Of a DNA stretch of 22,783 nucleotides, positions 1 through 18,760 are shown one piece after another. The translations under genes and the position numbers were made by a program. Source of the stretch: Baffinella frigidus. Taxonomy: Eukaryota; Cryptophyceae; Cryptomonadales; Baffinellaceae. The notes below the pieces were generated by a model, which saw nothing but the letters and a program-made list of their open reading frames with translations, was not told the DNA's origin and did no database searches. Numbering within the stretch: position 1 is the first letter of the stretch; every line of letters begins with the position of its first letter. Where the stretch lies: contig MU646669.1 in NCBI GenBank assembly GCA_026770585.1, forward strand, positions 288,145 through 310,927, given 5' to 3'.

Positions 1-255
1 CATAAACCATAAACCATAAACCATAAACCATAAACCATAAACCATAAACCATAAACCATAAACCATAAACCATAAACCATAAACCATAAACCATATAAAC
101 CATAAACCATATAAACCATATACCATAAAACATATGCCATACATCATAGACCATATACCATAGACCAAAGACCATAGACCATAGACCATAGACCATAGAC
201 CATGGACCACAGACCACAGACCATAGACCAAAAAACACAGACCAGAAACCATAAG
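1..255. repeat. Tandem heptamer array (CATAAAC)n
   Basis: A near-perfect 7-bp repeat, CATAAAC, fills the first ~95 bases. It then decays into CATATAAAC, CATAGAC and CAGAC variants up to about 255. The unit is one base from the CCCTAAA heptamer that fills introns elsewhere in the window, so it is probably a variant of the same telomere-like repeat. The first exon-like sequence begins immediately after it, so it may be the 3' part of an intron that starts outside the window. Confidence 0.9.
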
Positions 256-268
256 CTCCCGGAGACAG

Positions 269-327
269 GGTCGGAGGTGCACTTCCTCGCGTTTGGGCCA
301 GACTTTCACAAGCGTGAAATCTGCATG
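269..327 (+). CDS. Possible internal exon, unrecognised protein
   Basis: The sequence lies between a gagacag|GG acceptor and a strong ATG|GTAAGC donor. After two leading bases it reads SEVHFLAFGPDFHKREICM with no stop. The preceding heptamer array looks like an intron, as it does in the better supported gene downstream. I do not recognise the protein and found no partner exon close by, so the gene it belongs to is unknown. This could also be a chance open stretch. Confidence 0.4.
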
Positions 328-945
328 GTAAGCCCCCTACACGCAAAACAAAATCAACCAGAAATCTGGCCGAGCTGTCATTTAAAAAAAATTGTTCGTA
401 CTGAGAAATTCTTAATCGGTACCACGAACATAAATGGAACGATGTGCAAAGTCCACTGTGTGTAGTGTGGCGCACAAGTACCAACGAAGGCTACCAATCC
501 ATCAAATCCGTCAGCTGTGGAGCGGGGAGGAGCCAGGTTGAAGCAAGTTGGCGCGCCCGAATAGAGTGAGGCGGTGGAGGGTCTGGGATGCCTTCGCCTT
601 TTTCCAACGAACTCCTCGTCCTTGAGGTACCCTCGCTCTGCCACATTCTTTTGAGCTCCAGCAAAGGCTACCAATCAGTTTTTCAGACCAGTCATCGATT
701 ACTGCATTTTGGCAAATTTTGCAGTTGGGGCCAGTTTTTCGCAGTTTGGGCCAATTTTTTCATTGAAAAGCTGGAGAACAGACCCACACACCACCCAGTT
801 TGAGTGCTTCACCAAAATTTAGTCCTTATTGGACTAGGTGATGGATTTTCGTTGGCCACAGAGTCTGTGTGGTTTCTCTTCTTGCTCTTCTGAGAGCAAG
901 GGTCTTGACTGAAATCGTGGCAGCGAAATGGGGCTGTAAAGTGGT
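328..945. other. No gene recognised
   Basis: I see no supportable exon here. The only structure is short repetition: GGCTACCAATC occurs at about 490 and 667, and two similar GGGCCA(G/A)TTTTT blocks lie at 728-761. It could be intron belonging to the exon at 269-327. Confidence 0.5.
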
Positions 946-1008
946 TGGGTTTAAGGTTCAGGGTTCAGGATTTAGGCTTTAGGGTTCAGAATTTAGGCTT
1001 CATGGTTC
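946..1008. repeat. G-rich heptamer patch (GGGTTCAGG/TTTAGGG type)
   Basis: About 60 bases of degenerate GGGTTTA, GGGTTCA and GATTTAG units. This is the telomere-like heptamer in the orientation opposite to that of most arrays in the window. Confidence 0.75.
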
Positions 1009-1439
1009 GGTGTGTACCACACACTCCACTGCGGTGACTCTATCCCGAGGCGGGCCTACCTGTCCCGAAGCGGGCCTATGAGCATATAGAGGTTGCTTGC
1101 GAAGAAAAACACGCACTGATCCTCGGGTGGTGCTAGGTTTCTAGGAATGAGCCTGCAGTAGGGCCTGGGGCGGTTCGTTTCCATGATCGCGAATTGAGAG
1201 TTGACCTGGCCACTTATGACCACCCACGCAGGGATGGCGGGGAAAGGATTCAGAAGTCTTTTTTCCTGGGAAGATGGCACTCAAAAGTCAATTTTGGATT
1301 GGAAAACGGCTCCAAGAATGCACATACGGCTTCAAGAATGCACATGGAATACCCTACCCAAGGGTCTGGAGTGGTAAGCGGCCTCACAGCTGGTTCACTC
1401 TCACAAGCAACCCTTGCCCTTATGAGTAGGCAACTCGAT

Positions 1440-1473
1440 GGGGAACTCCGATGTAGCGGGGAACTCCGATGTA
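1440..1473. repeat. Two copies of a 16-bp direct repeat
   Basis: GGGGAACTCCGATGTA occurs at 1440-1455 and again at 1458-1473, separated by two bases (18-bp period). There is no coding context. Confidence 0.9.
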
Positions 1474-1721
1474 ACGTGACACAGGCATGAGGGCCTGGGA
1501 TCCTCACAGCCCTCTCGAGTGCTCTCGTACACCCAGCCTACACAGCCTGCTACCCTGACTGAGCCTACAGTGTCACCTCGGAATCAAGAACACGAACCCT
1601 GGACGGTCCTCCCACTCGAGACTGGAAGTGTGACTATTTTTAAAAAACTGAGTATACACGTCCCTTACAAAGGAAGAAAAAAAAAGAATTGTGTCGTAAT
1701 TTTCGTACGAAATAGGCGTTG

Positions 1722-1759
1722 GGTCACGTAGCTGGCGGTATAACGCCAGCTACGTGACC
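1722..1759. repeat. Perfect 16-bp hairpin
   Basis: The arm GGTCACGTAGCTGGCG (1722-1737) is followed by six bases and then its exact reverse complement (1744-1759). It could be a fold-back element or a hairpin in RNA. No T-run or gene end next to it supports calling it a terminator. Confidence 0.9.
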
Positions 1760-2161
1760 ACACCTGCCCGTGACTGGTACTAAATTGAACCACCACACAT
1801 TTGAAATAGTCCCTCTTCCAGTCTCGAGTGGTCCGCTCCTAGGCATAGATCATAGGGTCCTAGGGCGGTGCGTTTCCTTGATTATTACGAGGCAATCCTG
1901 TGACTGACTGCCGCGGCATCCCATCCACTTTATTGCGGCCGTTTGTTTTTGAAAATTGAATTTTGAATCCCATTTTCCCATGACAAATTGACTTTTGAAT
2001 AACCCCCGAAGAGCTTTCCGTGGGTGCACTCTAGCCCTCGGTGGCTGCCAATTGAATGCCCTCTCGCTAGGTCCCGCTCAGCCATACCCTCTGTGGGGCT
2101 GCATGCATGGCGGCCGTGTAGGCAACAATCAAGGTCTCTCACGCATTCGAGTTGTTGGCAG

Positions 2162-2269
2162 GCGTTTGCGATGGGGCATCACCCGCGTCTCGGGGAAGCG
2201 TTGCAGCTGCTGGGACTTGATGCAGACCTGCTGCGCATCCTCTTACAAGGCGTTTTCGGAACCCTGTAA
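2162..2269 (+). CDS. Terminal exon with C-terminal AFAMGHH motif
   Basis: After a gttgttggcag acceptor the frame reads 35 codons to TAA at 2267-2269, starting AFAMGHHPRLG and ending VFGTL. The C-terminus of the separate gene ending at 5173 also carries AFAMGHH, then LG, then a GLxxD patch and a hydrophobic tail. This similarity, rather than length, is the main evidence that both are real. The AG|G acceptor matches the rest of the window. Upstream exons were not found. The domain has no name I can give with confidence. It could be the decayed 3' end of a duplicated gene. Confidence 0.55.
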   Translation, partial: AFAMGHHPRLGEALQLLGLDADLLRILLQGVFGTL

Positions 2270-2285
2270 CACACACATGAGGCAC

Positions 2286-2382
2286 TCGAAGTTTGGGACA
2301 CGCACGGTCCCTAGGATGGCCATAGGGCCCTAGGCATCAGCCTGCCACAGGACCCTAGGGTGCTGCGTGTCCTTAGTCTCGA
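2286..2382. mobile_element. Family C MITE-like element, copy 1
   Basis: About 97 bp with imperfect inverted ends. Both begin with TCGA on their own strand and include GGACACGCA. The core is CCTAGG/GGGCCCTAGG. The copy at 20217-20316 has the same ends and core. There is no coding capacity. Confidence 0.6.
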
Positions 2383-3473
2383 AAACCGATGACAGATACG
2401 TGTGGATGAAGACCAGGGAGGGGTGTATGTAACGAGTTGGGAACTCTGGCTCAGTCTACCATGAGTAGACGCGGCCCAAGTAACCCACCTCAGGATAGGG
2501 TTTTCCGTTGAAAAGTGGTTTCTGTTGGACAGGGTTTTCCGTTGATGTCTCGCAGAGAATCACAGATGCAGGTGTGCTTCGAGGCTATTCAGTGAGTGGA
2601 CTGCCTCAAGTGGCCAGGATCCGTCAAGCGGCGAGCAGCTCATTACGCTCCTGCTTAGGCCCGTGAGTATCCCTTAAGTGACCATAGGGTGATTATTCGT
2701 CCTATCTCGCCCTAGGCAGGTCCTAGAGCCCTACCATAGGGCGCATGAGCCTACTCATCACTCAAGGCATGCAGGGGCCTACATGTATAACCCGATGGGG
2801 GCGAAATACGGCCTGCTCGCCACTTGAGGAATGGACACAGAGTTTAGGCGCGACCCTGCACTGTTTGTGAACATTACACGAAACCACGTTGTCTCGCCAG
2901 AACCCATAACTTAAGAACCTGCACCAGATTTCGGGTCTTGGTTTTCTTGATTTTGTACCAGGGGTTTGACCAAACCTCACGAGAGTGTGTCAGAGTGACA
3001 GAGAGAGGCAGAGATGGAGAGAGAGAAAGACGGAGGGAGGAGGAGAGATACATTTTCTGAACAGTGACTGGTCTGTGTGTATCCACCTGAGGATGCATTT
3101 ACGATACTGATGATTTGACTGCGCAATTGTGATGGTGCCCGATATGTATGTACTGGTTTATCACGCACGCACACATGAACGACATCGACTCCACTGACAT
3201 GACTCAAGATGGGCACTGTGAGCTGGCTTGCGCACGGTGGGGGGGGGGGGCAGCATATATGGACTACACAGCGCGACATTCCCTGTCATATATGAAATAA
3301 GTAAGACGGCCACACTAAATTGAAAAACAGCTCCCTCATTGATCCCAGAAATGAGACGCGTGTTGGCCTGATCTTACATGGCCTTCACGGTAGATGATAC
3401 ATGGTGGCAATCAACTCAAGATTCTAGGGCTGGTCGGCTCATGAGAGCCTTGTTCAAATTTGTCTACGGGTGA
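2383..3473. other. Noncoding, no gene recognised
   Basis: Apart from the family B element, this stretch contains a GA-rich tract (about 2994-3050), a 12-G run at 3239-3250 and unique-looking sequence. I see no convincing exon on either strand. Confidence 0.5.
2668..2770. mobile_element. Family B MITE-like element, copy 1
   Basis: About 103 bp, starting TATCCCTTAAGTG and ending with a diverged inverted copy (CACTCAAGGCAT). Its interior, GCAGGTCCTAGAGCCCTACC, matches the three other family B copies at 21463, 21619 and 22146. The right end is the most decayed of the four. Confidence 0.7.
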
Positions 3474-3590
3474 AACTTTGGAGGTGCGGACTTGACGGAA
3501 GGTTCGCTGCTGCGCGAAAAGTTTGTCGGAACGCGGACGGGGCGGTGTTCCTGGGGGCGAACCTGGACGGGGCTGACTTGTCAACGCCGT
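3474..3590 (+). pseudogene. Pentapeptide-repeat remnant, frame-broken
   Basis: One frame (from 3474) reads NFGGADLTEGSLLREKFVG. A second frame (from 3530) reads NADGAVFLGANLDGADLST. Both show the A(D/N)LxX five-residue periodicity of pentapeptide repeats (PF00805 type), which build right-handed beta-helices. The two halves are out of frame with each other, the break lying between about 3516 and 3530. No splice pair between them was found. The likeliest reading is a decayed fragment; a sequencing indel in a live exon would look the same. The second half runs on without the repeat pattern. No flanking exons were found. Confidence 0.55.
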
Positions 3591-3721
3591 CGAGTGTCTT
3601 GCAGAGATGTCACTTGCAAATAGCTCTGTCCACACAGCAACAACCTCAGTTCCTCGAGCGTCAACATCTTAGCTATGGCGTTTTTGGACTGCGTTCAGAC
3701 TGCAAGCGCCAAGGACTCTCA

Positions 3722-3975
3722 AACCCCGAACCCTGAACCCTCAACCCCAAACCTTAAACCCTTGACTCTAAACCCTAAATCCTGAACCCTACATCCAAAA
3801 CCCTCAACCCTCAACCCAAAAAACCTCAACCTCAAACCCTGAACCCACAACCCTAAACCCTGAACCGAGATTTTCGATTTTTTCCTTTCCTGACTCCCCG
3901 ACCCGACCTCAAGAAAATCCGCGCTGACCCGAAAAGTACAATAATTCTAAACCTCAAACCTCAAACCTTCATTGC
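3722..3975. repeat. C-rich telomere-like heptamer array
   Basis: Degenerate CCCTAAA, CCCTGAA and CCCTCAA units run from 3722 to about 3866. After a non-repeat interruption, a short patch follows at about 3950-3970. The array directly follows the pentapeptide remnant, as intron arrays follow exons elsewhere in the window. Confidence 0.85.
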
Positions 3976-4075
3976 CAGAATCATTGGGCCTTTCAAGGAC
4001 CTCAGGCGCAATCAATTTCGGTTTTCGGTTTCGGGACGTCACGTGACCCATAATTCTGTAAAATGGCGAAGCAGT

Positions 4076-4102
4076 GCTGACCGGCCGTTGAGTACACGAA
4101 GC
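4076..4102. repeat. 27-bp exact repeat, copy 1 (partner 6767-6793)
   Basis: The 27 bases starting GCTGACCGGCCGTTGAG are identical to 6767-6793 in the same orientation. Both copies lie close to a cluster of TTGACTTGAC/GTCAAGTCAA motifs, so they are probably parts of one dispersed element. Confidence 0.9.
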
Positions 4103-4139
4103 AGGGTGGTTTCGTCAATTTCGTACCTGAATATCCCGT

Positions 4140-4250
4140 CAATCGTCGGGGTTGACTTGACGGAAAGTCAAGTCAATTGGAAAGGTCTGGGATTGACTTG
4201 ACTTAAGTCAATCGTCAATCGTTGGTGTTGACTTGACGGGAAATTGACAG
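4140..4250. repeat. Clustered TTGACTTGACG motifs
   Basis: Four to five copies of GTTGACTTGACG, or its complement CAAGTCAA, occur within about 110 bases, some as inverted pairs. Similar motifs recur at 6122-6140 and 6619-6715, beside related repeats. Confidence 0.75.
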
Positions 4251-4257
4251 AAAACGG

Positions 4258-4420
4258 AAAATCTGGGAAACGGGCCTCCCTCCCCCCCGAAGGGGGGGGG
4301 GTGGGGGGGTTAGCGCCGCAGGCGAAAAAAATGGGCCCTTTTGTGGCTTACCCCCCCTCACAATGGAGCTGGCGCATTTTCGTCCGAAAACAACGCACCT
4401 GTTTTTTCGCTAAAAACAGG
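4258..4420. mobile_element. Repeat element H, copy 1
   Basis: The block around GGCTTACCCCCCCTCACAAT at 4353-4372, followed by a GCGCATTTTCG...AACGCACC stretch, matches the reverse complement of about 5935-6070. Both copies neighbour TTGACTTGAC motifs on the corresponding side. There is no coding capacity, and the boundaries are uncertain. Confidence 0.6.
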
Positions 4421-4496
4421 GTTCCCGAGTGGTGCATCCAGGGGTATCTCGCTCACAAGTTCCCGAGTGGTGCATCCAGGGGTATCTCGCTCACAA
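4421..4496. repeat. 38-bp tandem duplication
   Basis: Two exact 38-bp copies (4421-4458 and 4459-4496). Each contains CAGGGGTATCTCGCTCA, a variant of the family A end sequence CAGGGGTACCTCGCTCA. The tandem copies may therefore be duplicated ends of a family A element. Confidence 0.9.
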
Positions 4497-4561
4497 CCCT
4501 TGTACCCTACTGTAGGTCCCAAGCCCTACACGCCTACACCGTCCATCCCAAACCTCAGACG

Positions 4562-4684
4562 GGTTCACGGTTTAGGGTTTAGGGTAAAGGGTTTAGGGTT
4601 TCAGGTTGAGGACAGCGCCCTCTCCCCCAGCAATGTATCCGGGGTTTTGGTGTTGGGGTTCAGGGTTTGGTGTTTAGGGTTCAG
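4562..4684. repeat. G-rich heptamer array upstream of an exon
   Basis: Units such as GGGTTTA, GGGTTCA and GGGTAAA run up to the ttcag acceptor at 4684. The array after the following exon is C-rich, so the repeat orientation flips across the exon. Confidence 0.8.
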
Positions 4685-4831
4685 GATACTACCTCAAGTC
4701 CTTCCTCGCCAAGATGTACGAGCGGGTGGAGGGCAACCGCTTCGCCCAGCTTCTGCACAACGGCGCGAAGAACAAGAAGGGCAAGCATGTGACCGCCGTC
4801 GTGCTCCAGTTCGCCGACCTCGAGCACGAGT
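4685..4831 (+). CDS. Penultimate exon of an unrecognised gene
   Basis: After a gttcag|GA acceptor the frame gives two leading bases and then 48 codons, beginning YYLKSFLAKMYERVEGNRFA and containing NGAKNKKGKHVTAVV and FADLEHE. The sequence is clearly more GC-rich at third positions than its flanks and has a mixed hydrophobic/charged composition typical of a folded protein. The preferred end is T4831 with a GC donor (gcaacc), because this leaves one base and fits the next exon's two leading bases. A GT donor two bases earlier would break the phase. Heptamer introns lie on both sides. I do not recognise the family. The gene continues upstream through exons I could not find. Confidence 0.7.
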
Positions 4832-5021
4832 GCAACCCTCAACCCTACCCTACACCCCGACCCCCAACCCTTGAACTCCAACCACCAATCCCTAAACCCC
4901 AACCCCTAAACCCCAAACCCCAAACCCCACACCCCAACCCCTCAACCCTAAACCCCAAACCCTAAACCCCAAACCCTCAATCCTAAACACCGAAACCCAA
5001 ACGCCGAACCCGAAACCCGAG
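4832..5021 (+). repeat. Intron filled with C-rich heptamers
   Basis: This 190-bp intron starts GCAACCCT and consists almost entirely of CCCTAAA, CCCCAAA and CCCTCAA variants, ending in cccgag. Its GC donor is itself a heptamer-like sequence. Confidence 0.75.
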
Positions 5022-5173
5022 ACTTCTTTGCACACTTAAGGGAGAGGCGGGAGGCGAAGCGCATGGCACAGAGAAAAGCTTTTGCCATGGGGCACCACGA
5101 TGGCCTTGGGGTGACGTCGTTGGTCCTAGGCCTTCACGAGGATGTTGTGAGGATGATCACAGAACTGGTCTGA
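5022..5173 (+). CDS. Terminal exon with C-terminal AFAMGHH motif
   Basis: The frame opens with two leading bases and then FFAHLRERREAKRMAQRKAF, continues through AMGHHDGLG and a GLHEDVVRMITELV tail, and stops at TGA 5171-5173. The first part is strongly basic and helical in character. The tail matches the terminal exon at 2162-2269 in AFAMGHH, LG, the GLxxD patch and the hydrophobic end. The preceding exon's single leftover base plus the AC here restores a Tyr codon. The acceptor cccgag|A is the one clear departure from AG|G in this gene. The function is unknown. The repeated C-terminus suggests a lineage-specific domain shared by several genes. Confidence 0.7.
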
Positions 5174-5245
5174 GAGACCCTGCTCTGTGTCAATAAAGGC
5201 TGGTGGCTTGAGAAAATGCATCTTCCGCGATTTGGTGGTGGTGTA

Positions 5246-5473
5246 CAGGGGTACCTCGCTCATAAGAAACCGCCCCCCCCCCCACAGGGGTACCTCGCTC
5301 ATAAGAAACAGCCTCCCCCTAGGACCCTACAGTAGGACCATGCCTAGGGCCCTATGGTTGGTCCTAGGGGGGTGGGCGTTTCTTATGAGCGAGGTACCCC
5401 TGTAGGACCCTACAGTAGGCTATGCCTAGGGCCCTATGGTGGTCCTAGGGGGGTGGGCGTTTCTTATGAGCGA
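5246..5473. mobile_element. Family A MITE cluster, first part
   Basis: 5285-5402 is one complete element of about 118 bp. Its ends are inverted copies of CAGGGGTACCTCGCTCATAA, and it has a palindromic CCTAGG core. A truncated left end precedes it (5246-5283), and a right half follows (5405-5473). Outer flanks are TA at 5244-5245, 5403-5404 and 5474-5475. Short inverted-repeat elements flanked by TA suit Tc1/mariner-derived MITEs (Stowaway-like). That assignment is inferred from the TA flanks only, as no transposase is present. Confidence 0.85.
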
Positions 5474-5482
5474 GGTACCCCT

Positions 5483-5699
5483 GTAAGTAAAAGGGTACCT
5501 CGCTCATAGGGAAGGCCTATGCCAGTACAGGGGCACCTCGCTCATAAGAAACCGCCCCCCCCTAGGACCCTACAGTAGGGCTATGCCTAGGGCCATATGG
5601 TGGTCCTAGGGGGGTGGCAGTTTGTTATGAGCGAGGTACCCGTGTAGGCCTACAGTCGCTCTAGGGGGGGGCCGTTGTCTTCTGAGCGAGGTACCCCTG
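5483..5699. mobile_element. Family A MITE cluster, second part
   Basis: A left-end fragment lies at about 5483-5510. A complete element at 5528-5644 is flanked by TA on both sides. A further right half at 5647-5699 is followed by TA at 5700-5701. The tandem right halves repeat the arrangement seen at 5285-5473, which suggests amplification of a partly duplicated unit. Confidence 0.85.
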
Positions 5700-5762
5700 T
5701 ACAGGGCTTACTCAAAGTCAAGGTCAGACCATTTTGAGAGGTGTGAAATCGTAGTAAATGAA

Positions 5763-5857
5763 AGGGGTACCTCGCTGATGAGGGGGACTAGGACAGAGAG
5801 AACGAGTGTGAGAGAGAGAGAGGAAGAGAGAGAGAGAGACAGGGAGGGAGGGGGAGG

Positions 5858-5891
<34 letters not shown>

Positions 5892-5932
5892 GAGAGTGAT
5901 AGAAAGGCAGAGAGAGAGCGAGAAGAGCAAGG
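5763..5932. repeat. Family A left end followed by GA microsatellite
   Basis: A left terminal sequence (GGGGTACCTCGCTGATGAG) at about 5764 is followed by a GA/GGGA-rich tract to about 5930. The long open frames in this tract on both strands are low-complexity artefacts. Confidence 0.8.
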
Positions 5933-6140
5933 TACCCCCCCTCACAACATGGGACCCCCCATGATTTTTGAAGGATTGACCCCTCGCAAAGCCTGTTTTG
6001 CGCCGAAACAAATGGTGCGTTTTGCCTGCCGAAAAAACGCCAGATCCATTCTGAGGGGGGGTAAGCCATTGTTCGCCCAATTTTTTTCCAATTTTCCGCT
6101 GGGAGGTCAACTTTTGTGCAATCGTCAAGTCAATCAATCG
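5933..6140. mobile_element. Repeat element H, copy 2 (inverted)
   Basis: The reverse complement of about 5935-6070 aligns with 4350-4440, including GGCTTACCCCCCCTCA. The CAAGTCAATC motif follows at about 6126, as expected from copy 1. The two copies are diverged and have no coding potential. Confidence 0.6.
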
Positions 6141-6188
6141 CGTTTGTTTCAAAATCTCAATATTTAATCTTAATCCGGGCCGGTTTTT

Positions 6189-6256
6189 TGTAGCAGCTGC
6201 TACCCAAAAATTGTAGCAGCTGCTACAATTTGGGTCAAATTGTAGCAGCTGCTACA
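6189..6256. repeat. Three copies of a TGTAGCAGCTGCTACA palindrome
   Basis: Palindromic TGTAGCAGCTGCTAC units are centred at about 6196, 6219 and 6248. The middle one extends to a perfect 24-bp palindrome (6208-6231). The CAGCTG centre is an E-box-type sequence. Nothing shows whether it is a binding site or a hairpin element. Confidence 0.9.
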
Positions 6257-7102
6257 TTGCTTTTCTTAAATCGTGGCCATGCCCTAGGCACCATTGCAGA
6301 GACCCATACTGAAATCTGAGAACACATCTGAACTGGGCCTCGCACTTTTTTTGCTTGAAAGTGCTCTCAGATTTTCTCTGCGGTGAGGGGAAGGGTGTTT
6401 TCGGGGCAATTCGTCTGTAGGGTGGAAATACCCGGCGATCTACACATATGCGCTGTAGCAGAGACTCAGACCACACTCTGTACATGTTTGACACTCGGGA
6501 GATGTTTGGAAGCACTATTTATTGATGTAACACCATCATCCTGACCCCCCCACCAGCCCACCATGAGCTAGGCAGCTTCTGACGCCCTCTTCTTCATCGC
6601 CTCCGCCATCGTCTCCACCGAGTCAAGTGCTTTGGTGCTTTGGTGCTTTGGTGCGGAGTCAAGTCAAACAAATCTCAAGTTGACCTCAGGTCAAGTCAAT
6701 ATTTTTTTAGTTGACGGAACACGAAGCTTTGTGATATGGTTTTACACGAAGCTTCGTGATATGGTTGCTGACCGGCCGTTGAGTACACGAAGCGGATTAC
6801 GTTTGTCTTGGTGGACGCCTCGAAGAGCGCTGCGCACCGAGACAAAAGTCGAGATTGGGACGTCTCAAAGCAAAAGTGGAACCTCTGTTAACTTAAGAAG
6901 TAACAGTGGAATACGGTTTGTACGAAGCTCCGTGATATGGTTTTACCACACAACCGTCAGGACTGAACGCTTTTGATTTACTGCACGGGTACTTTACTAC
7001 ACGAATAACGACCATCATGAGTCAGCATTGTTCTCACGTCCCTCAAAACGGGTTGCATCTCTTTCAGTCAACCGTTGGTGGACGCAAGTTGCTGACCCTT
7101 CG
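6257..7102. other. Noncoding upstream region with short repeats
   Basis: No exon was recognised. There is a short TTTGGTGC tandem array at about 6627-6656 and TTGACTTGAC-type motifs at 6619-6715. A 25-bp tandem repeat, ACACGAAGCTT(T/C)GTGATATG, lies at 6719-6768, with a third diverged copy at 6921-6945. The second copy of the 27-bp repeat is at 6767-6793. Because this precedes the signal-peptide start at 7103 it could hold a promoter, but I see no recognisable core element. Confidence 0.5.
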
Positions 7103-7640
7103 ATGCCTCCGTTGTCGTGTGCGGCACTTGTCGCAGCAGCCGTCATCGCCGTCTGTGCCGCTTCCACTCCGTGCAACCAGGCAACTCCGTACCCCGAGGC
7201 GTGTCGCCATCTGAGCCACCTACGTGTGGTCACGCTGAATGCATTCGACCTTCTGAGCAGGTGCGTCAGTGGCAGAATCGAGCTCTCCTCCCCGCCGGAA
7301 GGTGGCGAGTGTTCGGCTTTGGTCCTCCCGCGGTGGCACTGGGAGTCACGCGGAGCGGGCAGCAGATTGAAAGAGGCGCAGGTTGAGGTGATCGACATAC
7401 TGGACGGAAGTGGGCGTGTCGTTTGCGCAGGCACCTTGGTCTCTTCGGACTGGGTGCTCACTGCAGGGGCTTGCGCCAGGTTGGCTTCGGAAGTGCAGGT
7501 TTGGGGTGTGCAGCGCGTTGCGGTGCATGAGGTGGTGCCGGATCCGCGGGGGGGCGCTGAGGCCGTGGCGCTGCTCCGGTTGCAGCACGCGGTGTGCTCG
7601 AGGGCCCTTCCGATGGACGACGGCTCCAACATCGGCGCAG
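7103..7640 (+). CDS. Secreted trypsin-like (S1) domain without catalytic His and Asp
   Basis: I chose ATG 7103 because it starts a clean signal peptide (MPPLSCAALVAAAVIAVCAA, then STPC). At about residues 105-160 comes a chymotrypsin-fold core. It has VVCAGTLVSSDWVLTAGAC in place of the usual C-G-G-x-L ... W-V-L-T-A-A-H-C, and EAVALLRLQHAV in place of D-I-A-L-L-x-L. The Cys42/Cys58 pair is kept, but His57 is Ala and the Asp102 position is Ala, so proteolysis is very unlikely. No GDSGG serine motif was found downstream. The exon probably ends at GCGCAG|gtcagc (7640), leaving one base. Read through, the frame stops at 7702. It may be the first exon of the long gene downstream. A non-enzymatic binding or adhesion role, as in other serine-protease homologues, is inference. 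Confidence 0.65.
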
Positions 7641-7753
7641 GTCAGCTAGCACTCCCATCTGCTTACCAGTGGCAACCCCGTTGGGCAAGTGAGGACGCCT
7701 GAGCATGTTTTTCACACCCATTTTTTTCGTTTACTCCTTCCGGGCCGCGTCAG

Positions 7754-7946
7754 GGAAGGGTGCTGCTGGATGGCTGATGGTGTGTGGTTGGTTGGTCGGT
7801 ACGCAGGGAGCTGCCGGAGTCTATTCGTGGAGATGGTCGAGACCTCATCCTCGCAGGACTCAAGCTCGAATGTTTCCCGCTGGAACGAAAGCATGCGGTA
7901 CTTCCCCACACCACAACCCCCCTCCTACCAACCAGCACGCTGCCGG
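7754..7946 (+). CDS. Possible small exons linking the protease-like exon to the downstream gene
   Basis: Two weak candidates keep phase. 7754-7779 (cgtcag|GG ... ATG|gtgtgt) reads KGAAGWLM. 7807-7946 (acgcag|GG ... GCCGG|gtacac) starts GAAGVYSWRW. With them the phase runs from 7640 to the exon at 8186. A different frame at 7808 (ELPESIRGDGRDLILAGLKL) looks more protein-like but does not fit the phase. Treat the exact exons as unresolved. Confidence 0.2.
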
Positions 7947-8185
7947 GTACACACTGTGCTGCCACTGCAGCCAGGCCGCCTGGCCCAAAGTGGTCCTGGT
8001 TGAATTACGGAGCTCATCAAATTACTAGCCCACAAACCTGACGCTACATTACCAGACCCGTGCCTCCTGGTAATGCAGCTTTACTTTCCTGGGCAGCCCA
8101 GGCGCATCCAGCCGGACGATTGGTCAACAGTCGTTCGGGATGAGTCAACTGCTAGTGCCAAGAAATGATGTGGTCGTGTCCGCAG

Positions 8186-18760
<10,575 letters not shown>

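Larger units (their letters stand above)
1009..2161. other. Repeat-rich sequence without supportable genes
   Basis: Apart from the hairpin and the 16-bp repeat, the stretch has weak CCTAGG-core fragments related to the small inverted-repeat elements, at about 1128-1190 and 1843-1880. A TCAAAAGTCAATTT-containing block at about 1271-1300 reappears inverted at about 1940-2000. The open frames here look random in composition. Confidence 0.5.

Noticed and set aside
1-255. Chromosome-end telomere
   Set aside because: The unit is CATAAAC rather than CCCTAAA and decays inward. Similar arrays occur within introns throughout, so an internal array cut by the window edge is more likely.
5246-5699. CRISPR array
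   Set aside because: Repeats are inverted and element-like with TA flanks, without regular spacers, in a eukaryotic sequence.
5724-6167. Frames of 129-142 residues near the GA tract
   Set aside because: Low-complexity GA/CT plus a repeat element; no splice context or conserved motif.
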